Origin: an uncultured Barnesiella sp.
GTDB lineage: Bacteria; Bacteroidota; Bacteroidia; Bacteroidales; Barnesiellaceae
Direction of reading: 5' to 3'
NCBI GenBank assembly: GCA_944320995.1
Contig: CALUJQ010000028.1
Coordinates: forward strand, 1-40,938
DNA length: 40,938 bases
Every line of letters begins with the position of its first letter. Position 1 is the first letter of the stretch. The notes beneath the pieces are model-generated. The model saw nothing but the letters and a program-made list of their open reading frames with translations, searched no databases and had not been told where the DNA came from. Below are positions 1-8,714 of the stretch, piece by piece. Position numbers and translations under genes: made by a program.

Positions 1-13
1 GGCGAAAGTGTTG

Positions 14-46
14 CAAAGTTACACTCTTTTCCCTTTTCCTTCCAAA
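14..46 (-). promoter_or_regulatory. Probable promoter for a minus-strand gene beyond the left edge
   Basis: Read on the minus strand, TAACTTTG (positions 21-14) matches the Bacteroidota -7 box TAnnTTTG. A TTTG (46-43) lies 21 nt upstream as a -33 box. The predicted start site is at about position 7, so the gene it serves begins outside the window. Stretch 1-110 otherwise holds only A/T-rich sequence and a 6-bp hairpin (104-120) that spans the stop codon of the neighbouring nuclease gene and has no adjacent T-run. Confidence 0.45.
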
Positions 47-110
47 TTTTTTTCAATCTTTTTTCCTAATTTTTTTTGAGAAAAATAGAAAGGTGCTATC
101 GGACTGCATC

Positions 111-2957
111 TTACATGCAGACCTTAAAATTATAAATCCGATTGTTGTCGATAACTCTTACCAGATAAATACCTTTATCGGTATCGATAACCACCTCGCT
201 ACGATTCCCGACTGATTCGGAAAAGAGGAGTTGCCCCGACAAATTGTAAACCGAAACTTGTCCGAGACCCGACAGTCCGGCTACCGTCAAGACTCCGCCG
301 ACCGCATAGACTTTCGGCATAGATTCGCGAACCTCGGTGAGTTGCGAGACATCGGTCGTAGTCACCACTTGTTCCGGCGACCACTGTGAAACGACATCTT
401 CACAGATGGCACGCACCTGATAGTGATATTCGGTCAAGGGTGAGAGTTCTTCGACGATAGCCGAAGTCACCTGCCCTACCCGTTTCTGCGAATGAGGAAC
501 ATTGGCAAAATCGCCATAAACAATGGTAACATCGTCGATGGCGACATTCCCGGTTTCCTTGTAGGCATAGGTAATCTTCACGGCCGAGACTTTTTCTTCG
601 GTCGAGAAGGTATAACTGGGATAGTATTTAGAAGTATCGACATAGCGCAAGGTATCGACCGAACTCCAACTGCCGGCGACCTCTTTCTCGATTACGATAT
701 AGGAGCCGGTTCCTTTTGAAGCAAAACGATACATAAACGAAATGGATACTATACCCTCGGGATAGTCGGGAGTCGTCAAACATTCTCCAGTCGCCTTCAA
801 AGCTACCGAAGGAACAGCTTCGCCGCTACTGGACTCGGTAGTATAATTGCCGCTGGCACTTCCGTCCCAACCGTCGGGCAAAGGCTTCCCATTGGAGCCC
901 ACATTATCGAAGCCCTCTTTGTAAGTATGCTGCTCGCCGGTCTGTGTGAAACAATAGATTTCATAATCGTCGGCACCCATGACCTCTTCCCAATTTATCC
1001 GGAACGAAGTATTGGTTACGTCTGATGCATCGAGCAACTGCGGAACGTCCAAAGAGTCGGTATCGAATTGCATGCTGTACGCAGCCGCGACATTCCCGGT
1101 CGGGGTAACGGCTGTCACTTGATAGGTATAACGAGTGAGCGGCCGAAGGTCCATAAAACTATATTCCTGTACAAGGCCTACCGGTTTATCGGTGTACAGA
1201 TAGTCTCGCTGCGACGCGAACTGCATCTCGAAAAGGCCTATTTGCGAGAAATCGTCCTTGGGTGCCGATTCCCATTCATTTTCGTTATATACGGCTGTGG
1301 GGTGTGTGACATACGCCCGGCGATAAAGGGTCTTATCCTGCCCCCAATAGGCAATCTCATCGGCAATCCCGACGACATCTATTATAATCCCATTGCGGCA
1401 GAGAGCGACAGCATCATTCCCGTTGAAATTGAGCGGGGAGGTTTCGCCTCCGGGGATAATTTTCGAGGCTTTGGCCAACAACGTTTCATTGGTGGACTGG
1501 CCATTCAACAACAAATAGGTCTCCCCGGCGGGTAACATGGTATTGCCCAATGGTGTATCGTTATAAAAATTTCCTCCACCATTCACTGCCATTCGCAGGC
1601 TGTAAGCCGAGAGGTCGACCGGGACACCCGTGCCGTTGTAAATTTCAATGGCTTTATTGTAGCTCGACCCTTCGACGTAGGCCGAAATAATGAGATCGCC
1701 GGCTGCCGTATCGCCTGTCCAAAGCGAGACTTGATAGTCGGTTGCCGAAGGATATTCGATCCAATGTATCGTAGCCCCTGCTGCTGTCACATCGGTAGCC
1801 GATGTGTTGATGAAAGAGGGAACGACAATCAATTGCACCGGGATACTATATCGATAGTCGATTCCTCCTCCCGAAATGAGCAAGGTATCGCGATAGACAC
1901 CTTCGGAAGTGCGGCTACACGAAATCTCTACTTCATAACCATCATGCACCTGTTGTGGCGACAGTTCGTTATCCGAAAGGGTAAACACTCCGCTATGCTT
2001 CCACGCGAGGGTCAAGGGAGAGTCGAGATTATTCCCCAAGATTTCGAAGCTCTCCACTTTATTATTACCGGCCAAAATTACGCCCATATCGATAGCGTCG
2101 CCTCGTCGAGGTTTCGCCAAAAACGGCAAAGTTTCTTCGGGGAAGTTATAGGGTGTTTCTTGTTGCTCGCCCCAGATGTGTTGTACCAAATCGGGATAGT
2201 CGATGAAAGGATTACGATTCCCTTGAATCGCATAAACCGAATCGTTCCTTGCTGTTTCCTTCTCACTGGGAGGGTCTTGCGAATGCCATTTCAACAGCAA
2301 ATCCAATGCCCACTCTTTCCATACCGGATAGGTATTGTTATCGACCATAGGCGACTGCCAGTAGTCGTAGAGATTTTCATAAGCAGTGACCACATAGAAA
2401 TAGGCCCGGGCAAAATCGCCTTTGTATTCGTCGGCCGGCTCGAAGCAGCGATCGGTATAAGCCTCGCCAAAACCATTTACTCCAATCTTCGAATATCCAT
2501 TGTCAAATCCGGGAGTTCCGGCAACCTCGCCCAACGGAAGATTATTTTTCGAAGAGTTGGCCGAGCCATCGGCGGGGAAAAGGTGGTGTAAATCTCTATA
2601 CGCATTATTCTCGTAAGCCCCCCACCAACTCTTGGGGAAAGAGTGTTCGATGTGCATGCCGTTGACCGCCTTGTAGCCGTCGAAATAGCGCACTTCGCCC
2701 GAATACATATCCCACACCGAACCATCGGAACGACAATCGGTCCGGGAGAATCCTTCCCATGTAGCGCCTTCGCCACTACCATAGCTCAACGTGTGCAACG
2801 AACTCACAATCTCATGCAGGGCCGTTTTCAATTCAGCTCCGCTTTTTCCATCGGCCGCATAATAATAACCGGCAGGAATCGCCGCACTCAGGTGAAACCC
2901 GAAAGAGACGATTCCTATTAGCCATAAAGCTATATAAACATGCTTACTCTTTTTCAT
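111..2957 (-). CDS. Secreted endonuclease I family protein with lamin-tail, FN3-like and type IX-style sorting domains
   Basis: A 948-residue secreted nuclease, predicted to cut DNA or RNA non-specifically outside the cell. I start it at the ATG at 2957, because it gives a clean signal peptide (MKKSKHVYIALWLIG, cleaved near residue 26); an in-frame extension to 3131 would run into the preceding gene. Residues about 27-265 are the endonuclease I (His-Me finger) domain, with EHSFPKSWW (H105), DLHHLFPAD (122-130) and the asparagines at 134-139; GNRNPFIDYP (247-256) is also typical of the Bacteroidota branch. Residues about 290-380 look like an Ig-type beta domain, about 419-580 a lamin-tail domain (AIEIYNGTG), then FN3-like repeats around a jelly-roll-like segment. 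The last 75 residues (GIYLVRV) resemble the Por/type IX sorting tail. It lies 55 bp after its paralogue and is probably cotranscribed with it. The nuclease call is strong; the accessory domains are inferred. Confidence 0.88.
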   Translation of the reverse strand: MKKSKHVYIALWLIGIVSFGFHLSAAIPAGYYYAADGKSGAELKTALHEIVSSLHTLSYGSGEGATWEGFSRTDCRSDGSVWDMYSGEVRYFDGYKAVNGMHIEHSFPKSWWGAYENNAYRDLHHLFPADGSANSSKNNLPLGEVAGTPGFDNGYSKIGVNGFGEAYTDRCFEPADEYKGDFARAYFYVVTAYENLYDYWQSPMVDNNTYPVWKEWALDLLLKWHSQDPPSEKETARNDSVYAIQGNRNPFIDYPDLVQHIWGEQQETPYNFPEETLPFLAKPRRGDAIDMGVILAGNNKVESFEILGNNLDSPLTLAWKHSGVFTLSDNELSPQQVHDGYEVEISCSRTSEGVYRDTLLISGGGIDYRYSIPVQLIVVPSFINTSATDVTAAGATIHWIEYPSATDYQVSLWTGDTAAGDLIISAYVEGSSYNKAIEIYNGTGVPVDLSAYSLRMAVNGGGNFYNDTPLGNTMLPAGETYLLLNGQSTNETLLAKASKIIPGGETSPLNFNGNDAVALCRNGIIIDVVGIADEIAYWGQDKTLYRRAYVTHPTAVYNENEWESAPKDDFSQIGLFEMQFASQRDYLYTDKPVGLVQEYSFMDLRPLTRYTYQVTAVTPTGNVAAAYSMQFDTDSLDVPQLLDASDVTNTSFRINWEEVMGADDYEIYCFTQTGEQHTYKEGFDNVGSNGKPLPDGWDGSASGNYTTESSSGEAVPSVALKATGECLTTPDYPEGIVSISFMYRFASKGTGSYIVIEKEVAGSWSSVDTLRYVDTSKYYPSYTFSTEEKVSAVKITYAYKETGNVAIDDVTIVYGDFANVPHSQKRVGQVTSAIVEELSPLTEYHYQVRAICEDVVSQWSPEQVVTTTDVSQLTEVRESMPKVYAVGGVLTVAGLSGLGQVSVYNLSGQLLFSESVGNRSEVVIDTDKGIYLVRVIDNNRIYNFKVCM

Positions 2958-3012
2958 AGCCTGTAAAATTAAAATTAAGGGTGTGTTAACAGATAGTCTT
3001 TGGCATCGAGCC

Positions 3013-5064
3013 TCAATGAGAGCTATATACCCGCACCGTGCTTTGCATCGAGCGGGAGACAACCCGTACGATGTAGATTCCCTCGGGCAACTCCCACTCG
3101 GCCTCTTCGCCATGCAAGATGCGCGAACCACATAGACGTCCGTCCATCGTGTACCATTGAGCTACGGCATTCATCGGAGCATTGAGTATGTGCAAGACAT
3201 TTCCCGAAGTAAAAATCAAGATATGGTCGTTCTCCAAATCATCGACTCCTGCCGACCAAGTAGAGACCGAAATCGTGTTGGATACCGGGAGTGCCGTTTC
3301 GCCCTCATAGGGAGTTACGGTATAATGATATTGTACTGCGGGAGACAAACCCGATACAAGACATTCATATACGTTGCCTACCCGACGAGGATAACCTTCG
3401 ACGGCAACCGGTTTAGAACCTCCGCCGCTCTTCACGAATACGCTATGCAAGTAGGCACGATGGTTGCTCTTGGCCATAAGGGAGATCTTTGATGCCGATG
3501 TCCCTCCCGGAACAGGAATTGTTTTGGTTGTCGTTCCGTCCAAAGCGATTTGGTCTATCTCGGTATCATCGACCGACACATACAGTACCGTCTGGTCATC
3601 GCGATAAGGTTCGGCTACGACCGTTATCGAGACATCACCAGCCGAGAGGTCGAGGGCTGGCGATGTGGCACTGCCGTCTTTGGACCCCGACCCCAAACGC
3701 AATTTGCCATTTTCGACTTCGGCATATCCGTCGTATGCCCATGTATCTGGTTTCGATGAAAATATGACATTGAGTATCTCTTTTTCGGGAGCACTCGACG
3801 AGTAATCGTCGTACCACACGTTCAGTTCATAATCGGTAGCCCCGGCTTTGGGTGTCCAAGCAGCAACAAAAGAGGTCTTGGATATCTCTTTGGCAGGCAA
3901 CGCTATAAAATCGTCGATGGCTTTGCCGGTAAGATTAACGACAATGGTCGAGGAAAGGCCTCCACCGGTTATGGAGAGTGTTGCATTGTGCGAAGCCACC
4001 ACCGTCGAGTGGTATGAAAGTTGTACCCAAGCCCCGTTATTCACCTCGTCGGCCGTAAGCGTTTGGGGCGTCACCGAGAAATATTGGCTGTCGGTTCCAC
4101 CTATCGCAAGAGAAACAGCACTTTCGATGTTGCGTCCTTTTATCTGCAATTGCGAGGTTATCGGCTCCAAAACATTGACCGAAGCTATACCCATATCGAT
4201 GGTCGAACCGCTTTTGGGAGACTCGATATAGGGGGCATCTTCGCCTTGGGGGAAAAATGCTTCGGTGCGACGGTCGCCAAAAATGAGGTCAACCAACTCG
4301 GGATAATCGATAAAGGGGTTGCGGTTTCCTTGTCTCGACTCATAAACCGCATCGTTCCGATCCAACTCTTTTTGGCTTACAGGATCCATCTCATGCCAGC
4401 GAAGCAGCATGTCGAGTTGCCACTGTACAATATGAGGATAAGACGAAATGAAGATACCGCCCCAATTGTTGATTTGGCTTTGGTAACGGGTAGCAAAATA
4501 GAAATAGGTACGGGCAAAGTCGCCTTTGTACTCGTCGTTGGGTTCAAACACTGTCCCGGTATAGCCGGGAGTCACACAAGAGCCCCATTTGGAGAAACCG
4601 TTTTTCGAACTCGAAGCACCCGAACCGACCTCGCCGAAGGGGTTATTGCTGCGATAGTTGTTTATCTTACCGTCGGTGGGATAGACATGCCATACATCGG
4701 ACTTCATGGGAGATCGCTCACTGAACCAACTCTTGGGAACCGAATGTTCCCGGTTGAAACAGTCGCCTTCGTTCTTATAACTTCCGCATTGATCGGCTCC
4801 GAAAGTAAAGTTCGTTGCATTGGAATACATATCCCACACCTTGCCGTCGGACCGCCGGTCGGTCGTCTCATAGAGATCCCATAAACCATCGTAACCTATA
4901 TCGGTTGCTTTGCTGATAATAGACGACAAACTCTTTTGTAATGCTTCGCCGCTTTTCCCGACTGCTGCGTCGTAATATCCGGCAGGTATCTCGGCCCACA
5001 AAGAGAGCGAGAAGAGGCAGGCCATAGCAACAAGCCCCAAACGATTGTGTGAAATAGTATTCAT
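3013..5064 (-). CDS. Secreted endonuclease I family protein with sorting tail
   Basis: A 683-residue paralogue of the next gene downstream. The N-terminus (residues 1-24) is a signal peptide ending in LWAEIPAG, and both paralogues resume with IPAGYY right after it. The nuclease domain covers about 25-270, with NREHSVPKSWF (H107), VWHVYPTDG (H126), NNYRSNNPFGE and a GNRNPFIDYP block. Residues about 290-380 form an Ig-like region, 390-590 FN3/jelly-roll-like sequence, and the last 75 residues (MDGRLCG, GIYIVRV) a type IX-style tail. It lacks the lamin-tail insertion of its neighbour. It is the first gene of the pair, and I found no convincing promoter in the AT-rich 5065-5161 gap. Likely roles are nutrient scavenging from DNA or degradation of extracellular DNA matrix; the sequence does not decide which. 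Confidence 0.9.
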   Translation of the reverse strand: MNTISHNRLGLVAMACLFSLSLWAEIPAGYYDAAVGKSGEALQKSLSSIISKATDIGYDGLWDLYETTDRRSDGKVWDMYSNATNFTFGADQCGSYKNEGDCFNREHSVPKSWFSERSPMKSDVWHVYPTDGKINNYRSNNPFGEVGSGASSSKNGFSKWGSCVTPGYTGTVFEPNDEYKGDFARTYFYFATRYQSQINNWGGIFISSYPHIVQWQLDMLLRWHEMDPVSQKELDRNDAVYESRQGNRNPFIDYPELVDLIFGDRRTEAFFPQGEDAPYIESPKSGSTIDMGIASVNVLEPITSQLQIKGRNIESAVSLAIGGTDSQYFSVTPQTLTADEVNNGAWVQLSYHSTVVASHNATLSITGGGLSSTIVVNLTGKAIDDFIALPAKEISKTSFVAAWTPKAGATDYELNVWYDDYSSSAPEKEILNVIFSSKPDTWAYDGYAEVENGKLRLGSGSKDGSATSPALDLSAGDVSITVVAEPYRDDQTVLYVSVDDTEIDQIALDGTTTKTIPVPGGTSASKISLMAKSNHRAYLHSVFVKSGGGSKPVAVEGYPRRVGNVYECLVSGLSPAVQYHYTVTPYEGETALPVSNTISVSTWSAGVDDLENDHILIFTSGNVLHILNAPMNAVAQWYTMDGRLCGSRILHGEEAEWELPEGIYIVRVVSRSMQSTVRVYSSH

Positions 5065-5161
5065 AATCTATTATTTAGGTTATATTTTTAGAAAAAGGGA
5101 GGTAAAGATAATCATAAATTTCCAAAAATCGATTTAAATTATTCAGTTTTAAAAAAAACAA

Positions 5162-5194
5162 AAGAACCGGACGCTCCAACAGCGACCGGTTCTT
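5162..5194 (-). terminator. Rho-independent terminator of the TolC/HlyD/ABC-2 operon
   Basis: The stem AAGAACCGG / CCGGTTCTT (5162-5170 with 5186-5194) continues after an A-A mismatch into CGCT / AGCG with a five-base loop. On the minus strand it is followed by TTTTG and a run of eight T (5159-5151). It lies 24 bp after the stop codon of the last permease gene. Confidence 0.85.
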
Positions 5195-5218
5195 CCTATA
5201 ACCAAAGTATGATTCCTT

Positions 5219-6445
5219 TCAATTCGACTCCGAATCGAGGACTCCCGAGTAGCCCCGCTTCTTGTCTTTCCAAATTTGATACCGATAGACCAAACAGGTG
5301 GTCACGAAATAGACTCCCGTAAGAATCCACAACATCGTATAGGCATAACGCACATCGTAAATCCCCGCACCAGCCGTATTCATACGGACGAAGCCCTCTA
5401 TCCCCCACGTGGAAGGAATAATGGCACCCAGCCATTTCCAATACTCGGGCATGGCGTAACGCGGCCACGTAATACCCGAAATGAACAGGAAAATAACCGA
5501 GGTGAAGACAAAGAGCAAGAATGAGCTTTCCCGCTCCCTGACAAATACCGAAAGTGTCATTCCGAAAAATATCGAAGACAACAAGAAAGGTACGGCAAAA
5601 GAATAAATCTCCACTTGACTACCAATCTGCGGGTATCTGAAAAGCCACGGAATAAAATGCAAGATATAAGCCGCACACAGAATGTATAGGCTGAAATAGC
5701 ACAACGACTTGCCTATGACTAAATGCAGCACGTTGTTGTGCATGTGTTCGCGCCCGCTATAAAAAAGGTGTAACTGGCGATGTTCATAAATTCCCCCGGC
5801 CAACATGCCTATCCCCAAAATAAGACTTTGTTGCAAAATAAGAATCAATATCGCCGGTAACAAGAACGATGCCAGCCCGCCTTCGGGATTATAGAGATTA
5901 ATGGAGACATAAGGAATAGGCTGTGTAGCCACATTGATTTGTTCTTGCGTAGCACCTCCCAACGCTTGGGTCTGTAATTTCCCGCCCAGATTCATGGTTA
6001 CATCGGTCAGCGCAATAAGAAACCCCTTATAATTAAGCAGGATACTCATGTCGGAGTAGAATGAGACGACACTCTGCTCCCCCCGTTCGATCTTTTGGCT
6101 GAAATCACTCGGAATAAACAAGATTCCGTAACAATGTTTCTCGTGCATCATACGTTTCGCCTCGTCCATATTGGCACAATACGAGACGATACGGGCATGC
6201 GGAGTAGCTCCCATCTCCCGAGCCAATTCGCGGCTCAACGGGGTGCGGGCATTATCTACGACCACCATGGGTACCTCTCTCACCACCTCGGGGTTATATA
6301 CCGCCGCATATACAATAGGATAGACAAACGGCAAGGCAAAGAAAAAGAGGACAACCCCCCAATCTTGAAAGACGGCACGATACTCCCTCCGCCAAATATA
6401 ATAGATGTCGGTCAATCCTATTTTTATAGATCGCAACAATTTCAT
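5219..6445 (-). CDS. ABC-2 type transporter permease (YhhJ/YbhR-like)
   Basis: A 408-residue inner-membrane permease. There is one membrane segment near residues 30-52, a long extracytoplasmic region (about 55-205, VPMVVVDNARTPLSRELA), and then a cluster of about five hydrophobic segments in the C-terminal half. This is the ABC2_membrane_3 / YhhJ architecture. IPSTWGIEGFVRMNTAGA near the C-terminus is a family-typical motif. It is the fourth and last gene of an operon with TolC, HlyD and a second permease, 15 bp after that permease and 24 bp before the terminator stem. It should pair with the second permease as a heterodimeric membrane domain for drug or other small-molecule export. No ATP-binding partner is encoded in the operon, and the substrate cannot be read from sequence. 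Confidence 0.87.
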   Translation of the reverse strand: MKLLRSIKIGLTDIYYIWRREYRAVFQDWGVVLFFFALPFVYPIVYAAVYNPEVVREVPMVVVDNARTPLSRELAREMGATPHARIVSYCANMDEAKRMMHEKHCYGILFIPSDFSQKIERGEQSVVSFYSDMSILLNYKGFLIALTDVTMNLGGKLQTQALGGATQEQINVATQPIPYVSINLYNPEGGLASFLLPAILILILQQSLILGIGMLAGGIYEHRQLHLFYSGREHMHNNVLHLVIGKSLCYFSLYILCAAYILHFIPWLFRYPQIGSQVEIYSFAVPFLLSSIFFGMTLSVFVRERESSFLLFVFTSVIFLFISGITWPRYAMPEYWKWLGAIIPSTWGIEGFVRMNTAGAGIYDVRYAYTMLWILTGVYFVTTCLVYRYQIWKDKKRGYSGVLDSESN

Positions 6446-6460
6446 ATCAATTCATTTTTA

Positions 6461-7642
6461 TCAAGGCACATATATTTGACGGATCAAAGCCTTTTTGAGC
6501 CGCGGCAACAACGGGGTCGAAGCCACGGCAAACAGGATCAACGCCACATAATTCATACGGGAATAATAGAGCGGTATGCCATTAAGAGCTTGGTCCACAT
6601 AAATCAAAAAGTAATGGCGCACCGGCAGCACATACGACATCGCTTGAAAAGGCAGATACATAGCCGGCACCGGGAAAGAAAATCCGGCGATGGAAAGAGA
6701 CAAAACCCCCACCAGTCCGGCAGCACTCAACCCGATTCTCAAAGAGGGTGCAAAACTCATGATAATCACCGCAAAACTTTGCGAAGCGATGACCAAAAGG
6801 AACATGGCAAAAATCATGTGCCAAATATTGCCTTGCATAGGAAAATGCAGATACCCATAGAGCATGGCAAGATACAGAAGTCCCATCGAGAAAAAGATGA
6901 TGGTTTGAGGCAACAACTTACCCGTAATCGCTATAATAATCGAGTTATCGGCCGTACGCAGCCACTCCCGCGAGGTCGCATGTTTCATCTCGGAGCCTAT
7001 GCTGAAAACCGTCACAATCAAAATCATCAACTGTAACAACCCGGGAAGAAACGAGTTATTGAGATAGACCGAATAGTTAATCCACGGATTGCCCAATGCA
7101 TGCATATCGGTCGCAATTGGTTGCAGCTTGGCCATAATCTGCGAATCCTCGGCCCCCGAAGCAAGCAAGACTTGGCGCACAACCGCTCCCGAAGCCAATA
7201 CCGACATGGTTTTGAAACTCTTGTACAGTAACGACGCCGGAATGTAATAGGCGTTGTTGGTGTAAAACGATATTTCGGGCTGACGACCGGCCAGCGCTTT
7301 GGCCTCAAATTTGTCGGGGATAATCAAAAACCCGAATATTTCACCCATTTGCATCATTTCCCGGGCTTCGGTAAAACTGTTGAGTTTATACCGCACATCG
7401 ACCGACTCCAACGCCCCCAACTGCCGCGTAAAATTCTGCGACGAGGCGGTTTGATCGTGATCGACTATCGCTACCGGTATCTTGTGCGGCAACCCTTGAT
7501 GCATCAAAGAGAACATGAAGATACTGCAAAACAAGAGTGCCCCCACCATGCAAAGCACATAAATGGGACGTGACACAAGAATCTTCATTTCCCGAACGAT
7601 AGTCGCCCAAAGACCGGTTTTATATTCTATTTGTTCCGACAT
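6461..7642 (-). CDS. ABC-2 type transporter permease (YhhJ/YbhR-like)
   Basis: A 393-residue permease with the same layout as its neighbour: a first membrane helix at about 28-48, an extracytoplasmic domain beginning VAIVDHDQTASSQNFTRQLG, and five or so membrane helices from about residue 205 onward. The segment FSFPVPAMYLPFQAMSYVLP and the following LPVRHYFLIYVDQALNG are characteristic of ABC-2 permeases of the YhhJ group. The start is fixed by the ATG 33 bp after the HlyD-type adaptor. The two permeases are similar in layout but clearly divergent, as expected for a heterodimer. It has no nucleotide-binding domain of its own, so the energy source must be encoded elsewhere if this is a true ABC system. 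Confidence 0.87.
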   Translation of the reverse strand: MSEQIEYKTGLWATIVREMKILVSRPIYVLCMVGALLFCSIFMFSLMHQGLPHKIPVAIVDHDQTASSQNFTRQLGALESVDVRYKLNSFTEAREMMQMGEIFGFLIIPDKFEAKALAGRQPEISFYTNNAYYIPASLLYKSFKTMSVLASGAVVRQVLLASGAEDSQIMAKLQPIATDMHALGNPWINYSVYLNNSFLPGLLQLMILIVTVFSIGSEMKHATSREWLRTADNSIIIAITGKLLPQTIIFFSMGLLYLAMLYGYLHFPMQGNIWHMIFAMFLLVIASQSFAVIIMSFAPSLRIGLSAAGLVGVLSLSIAGFSFPVPAMYLPFQAMSYVLPVRHYFLIYVDQALNGIPLYYSRMNYVALILFAVASTPLLPRLKKALIRQIYVP

Positions 7643-7675
7643 ATAAAGGCTCTCGTAGTTAGAGTTCCGTGTTTG

Positions 7676-8677
7676 TTATCTATCTCTCTTCAACAATACC
7701 GACATACCGGGACGCAGATTATCGACAGGCTCGACAGGCCGCGCCTTGACTTCAAAGGTTTTGGCATCGTACTGCCCAGTCACTTTCGTAGCACGCCACA
7801 CGGCATAAGAGCCCATATCGCGAATATAGAACACTTTCAGTGTGACCTCTTTATTTTCCAAAGCGGGAATGACAGCCTTTACCTCGGCTCCCATCGTCAG
7901 ATCTTCCAACAAATCTTCCCGCACATTGAACGAAACCCACATATCATCAAGTTTCAACACGTTCATAATCGGTGCGCCTAAACTTACCAATTCACCCACA
8001 TGAGGGAAAATATCCGAAACTTCCCCGTCGGTAGGCGCAGTCAGATAAGAGTCGTCCAGTATGGATTCCACCTCGGCAACACCTCCCCGAGCTGCGGCAA
8101 CCATCGCTGCGGCTGCGGCTTTATCTTCAGACTGTGCCCCGGCTTTTGCCATTTCGTATTGCGATTTAGCCGCACTTTCGGTAGCGACCATCGCTTTGTA
8201 AGACGCTTCGGCTTCATCGCGTTTCTGTGCCGAAACCACCCCTTTCTCATACAACGACTGCATGCGTTCATAAGTTTTCTTGGCAATCGTAAGCCCGGCT
8301 TGCGCCTGCTGCCACATATCGTATGCCGAATTCAACAATTCGATGCGGGTACCGTTATCCACCTTTTTGTTCTGGGCTTTCGCCACAGACTCCATCGCCT
8401 CGGCTTGAGAGAGCCTTGCCTCTACCAACGAAGAGTGAATATGTACCAATGTATCGCCCGCTTGTACGTGCTGTCCCTCTTCGACCATAAATTCTACTAC
8501 TCGACCGGGGAGTTTACCCGAGACTCGCACCTGTGTCGCTTCGGCCTGTCCCTGAATAATCTGGGGCTCGGGTTTCAACAGGAACAACCCTATCAAAGCC
8601 AAAACAACTATAATGACAATCAAAGCAATGAGGCCTACAACCAAACTGCGTTCTTTCTTTACTTTTAGATTTTCCAT
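7676..8677 (-). CDS. HlyD/EmrA-family membrane fusion protein
   Basis: A 333-residue periplasmic adaptor with a single N-terminal membrane anchor at about residues 12-34 (VGLIALIVIIVVLALIGLFL). It then has half of a lipoyl/biotinyl-like domain (VSGKLPGRVVEFMVEEGQ), an alpha-helical hairpin (about 85-205, rich in A, K, E and Q), the second lipoyl half (APTDGEVSDIFPHVGELV) and a beta-barrel domain. It would bridge the ABC-2 permeases and the TolC-type channel encoded just upstream (37 bp gap). The lysine/arginine-rich start MENLKVKKERS fits an inside-positive cytoplasmic tail. Confident family call; substrate unknown. Confidence 0.9.
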   Translation of the reverse strand: MENLKVKKERSLVVGLIALIVIIVVLALIGLFLLKPEPQIIQGQAEATQVRVSGKLPGRVVEFMVEEGQHVQAGDTLVHIHSSLVEARLSQAEAMESVAKAQNKKVDNGTRIELLNSAYDMWQQAQAGLTIAKKTYERMQSLYEKGVVSAQKRDEAEASYKAMVATESAAKSQYEMAKAGAQSEDKAAAAAMVAAARGGVAEVESILDDSYLTAPTDGEVSDIFPHVGELVSLGAPIMNVLKLDDMWVSFNVREDLLEDLTMGAEVKAVIPALENKEVTLKVFYIRDMGSYAVWRATKVTGQYDAKTFEVKARPVEPVDNLRPGMSVLLKRDR

Positions 8678-8714
8678 CGTAAATCTGTTTTGCTATTTTT
8701 CTTATTTCTTTTTT

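Noticed and set aside
104..120. 6-bp hairpin over the stop codon of the first nuclease gene as a terminator
   Set aside because: The stem is short and no T-run follows directly; kept only as a note in the first feature.
1731..2591. Long plus-strand reading frame opposite the first nuclease gene (similar frames at 4021-4884, 8613-9725 and 22469-23521 on the opposite strands of real genes)
   Set aside because: They are antisense to genes with clear domains, have no recognisable motifs and odd composition; they arise from codon bias of the real genes.
5103..5110. Minus-strand TATCTTTA as a promoter for the nuclease pair
   Set aside because: The last base of the -7 box does not match and no -33 box is at the right distance.
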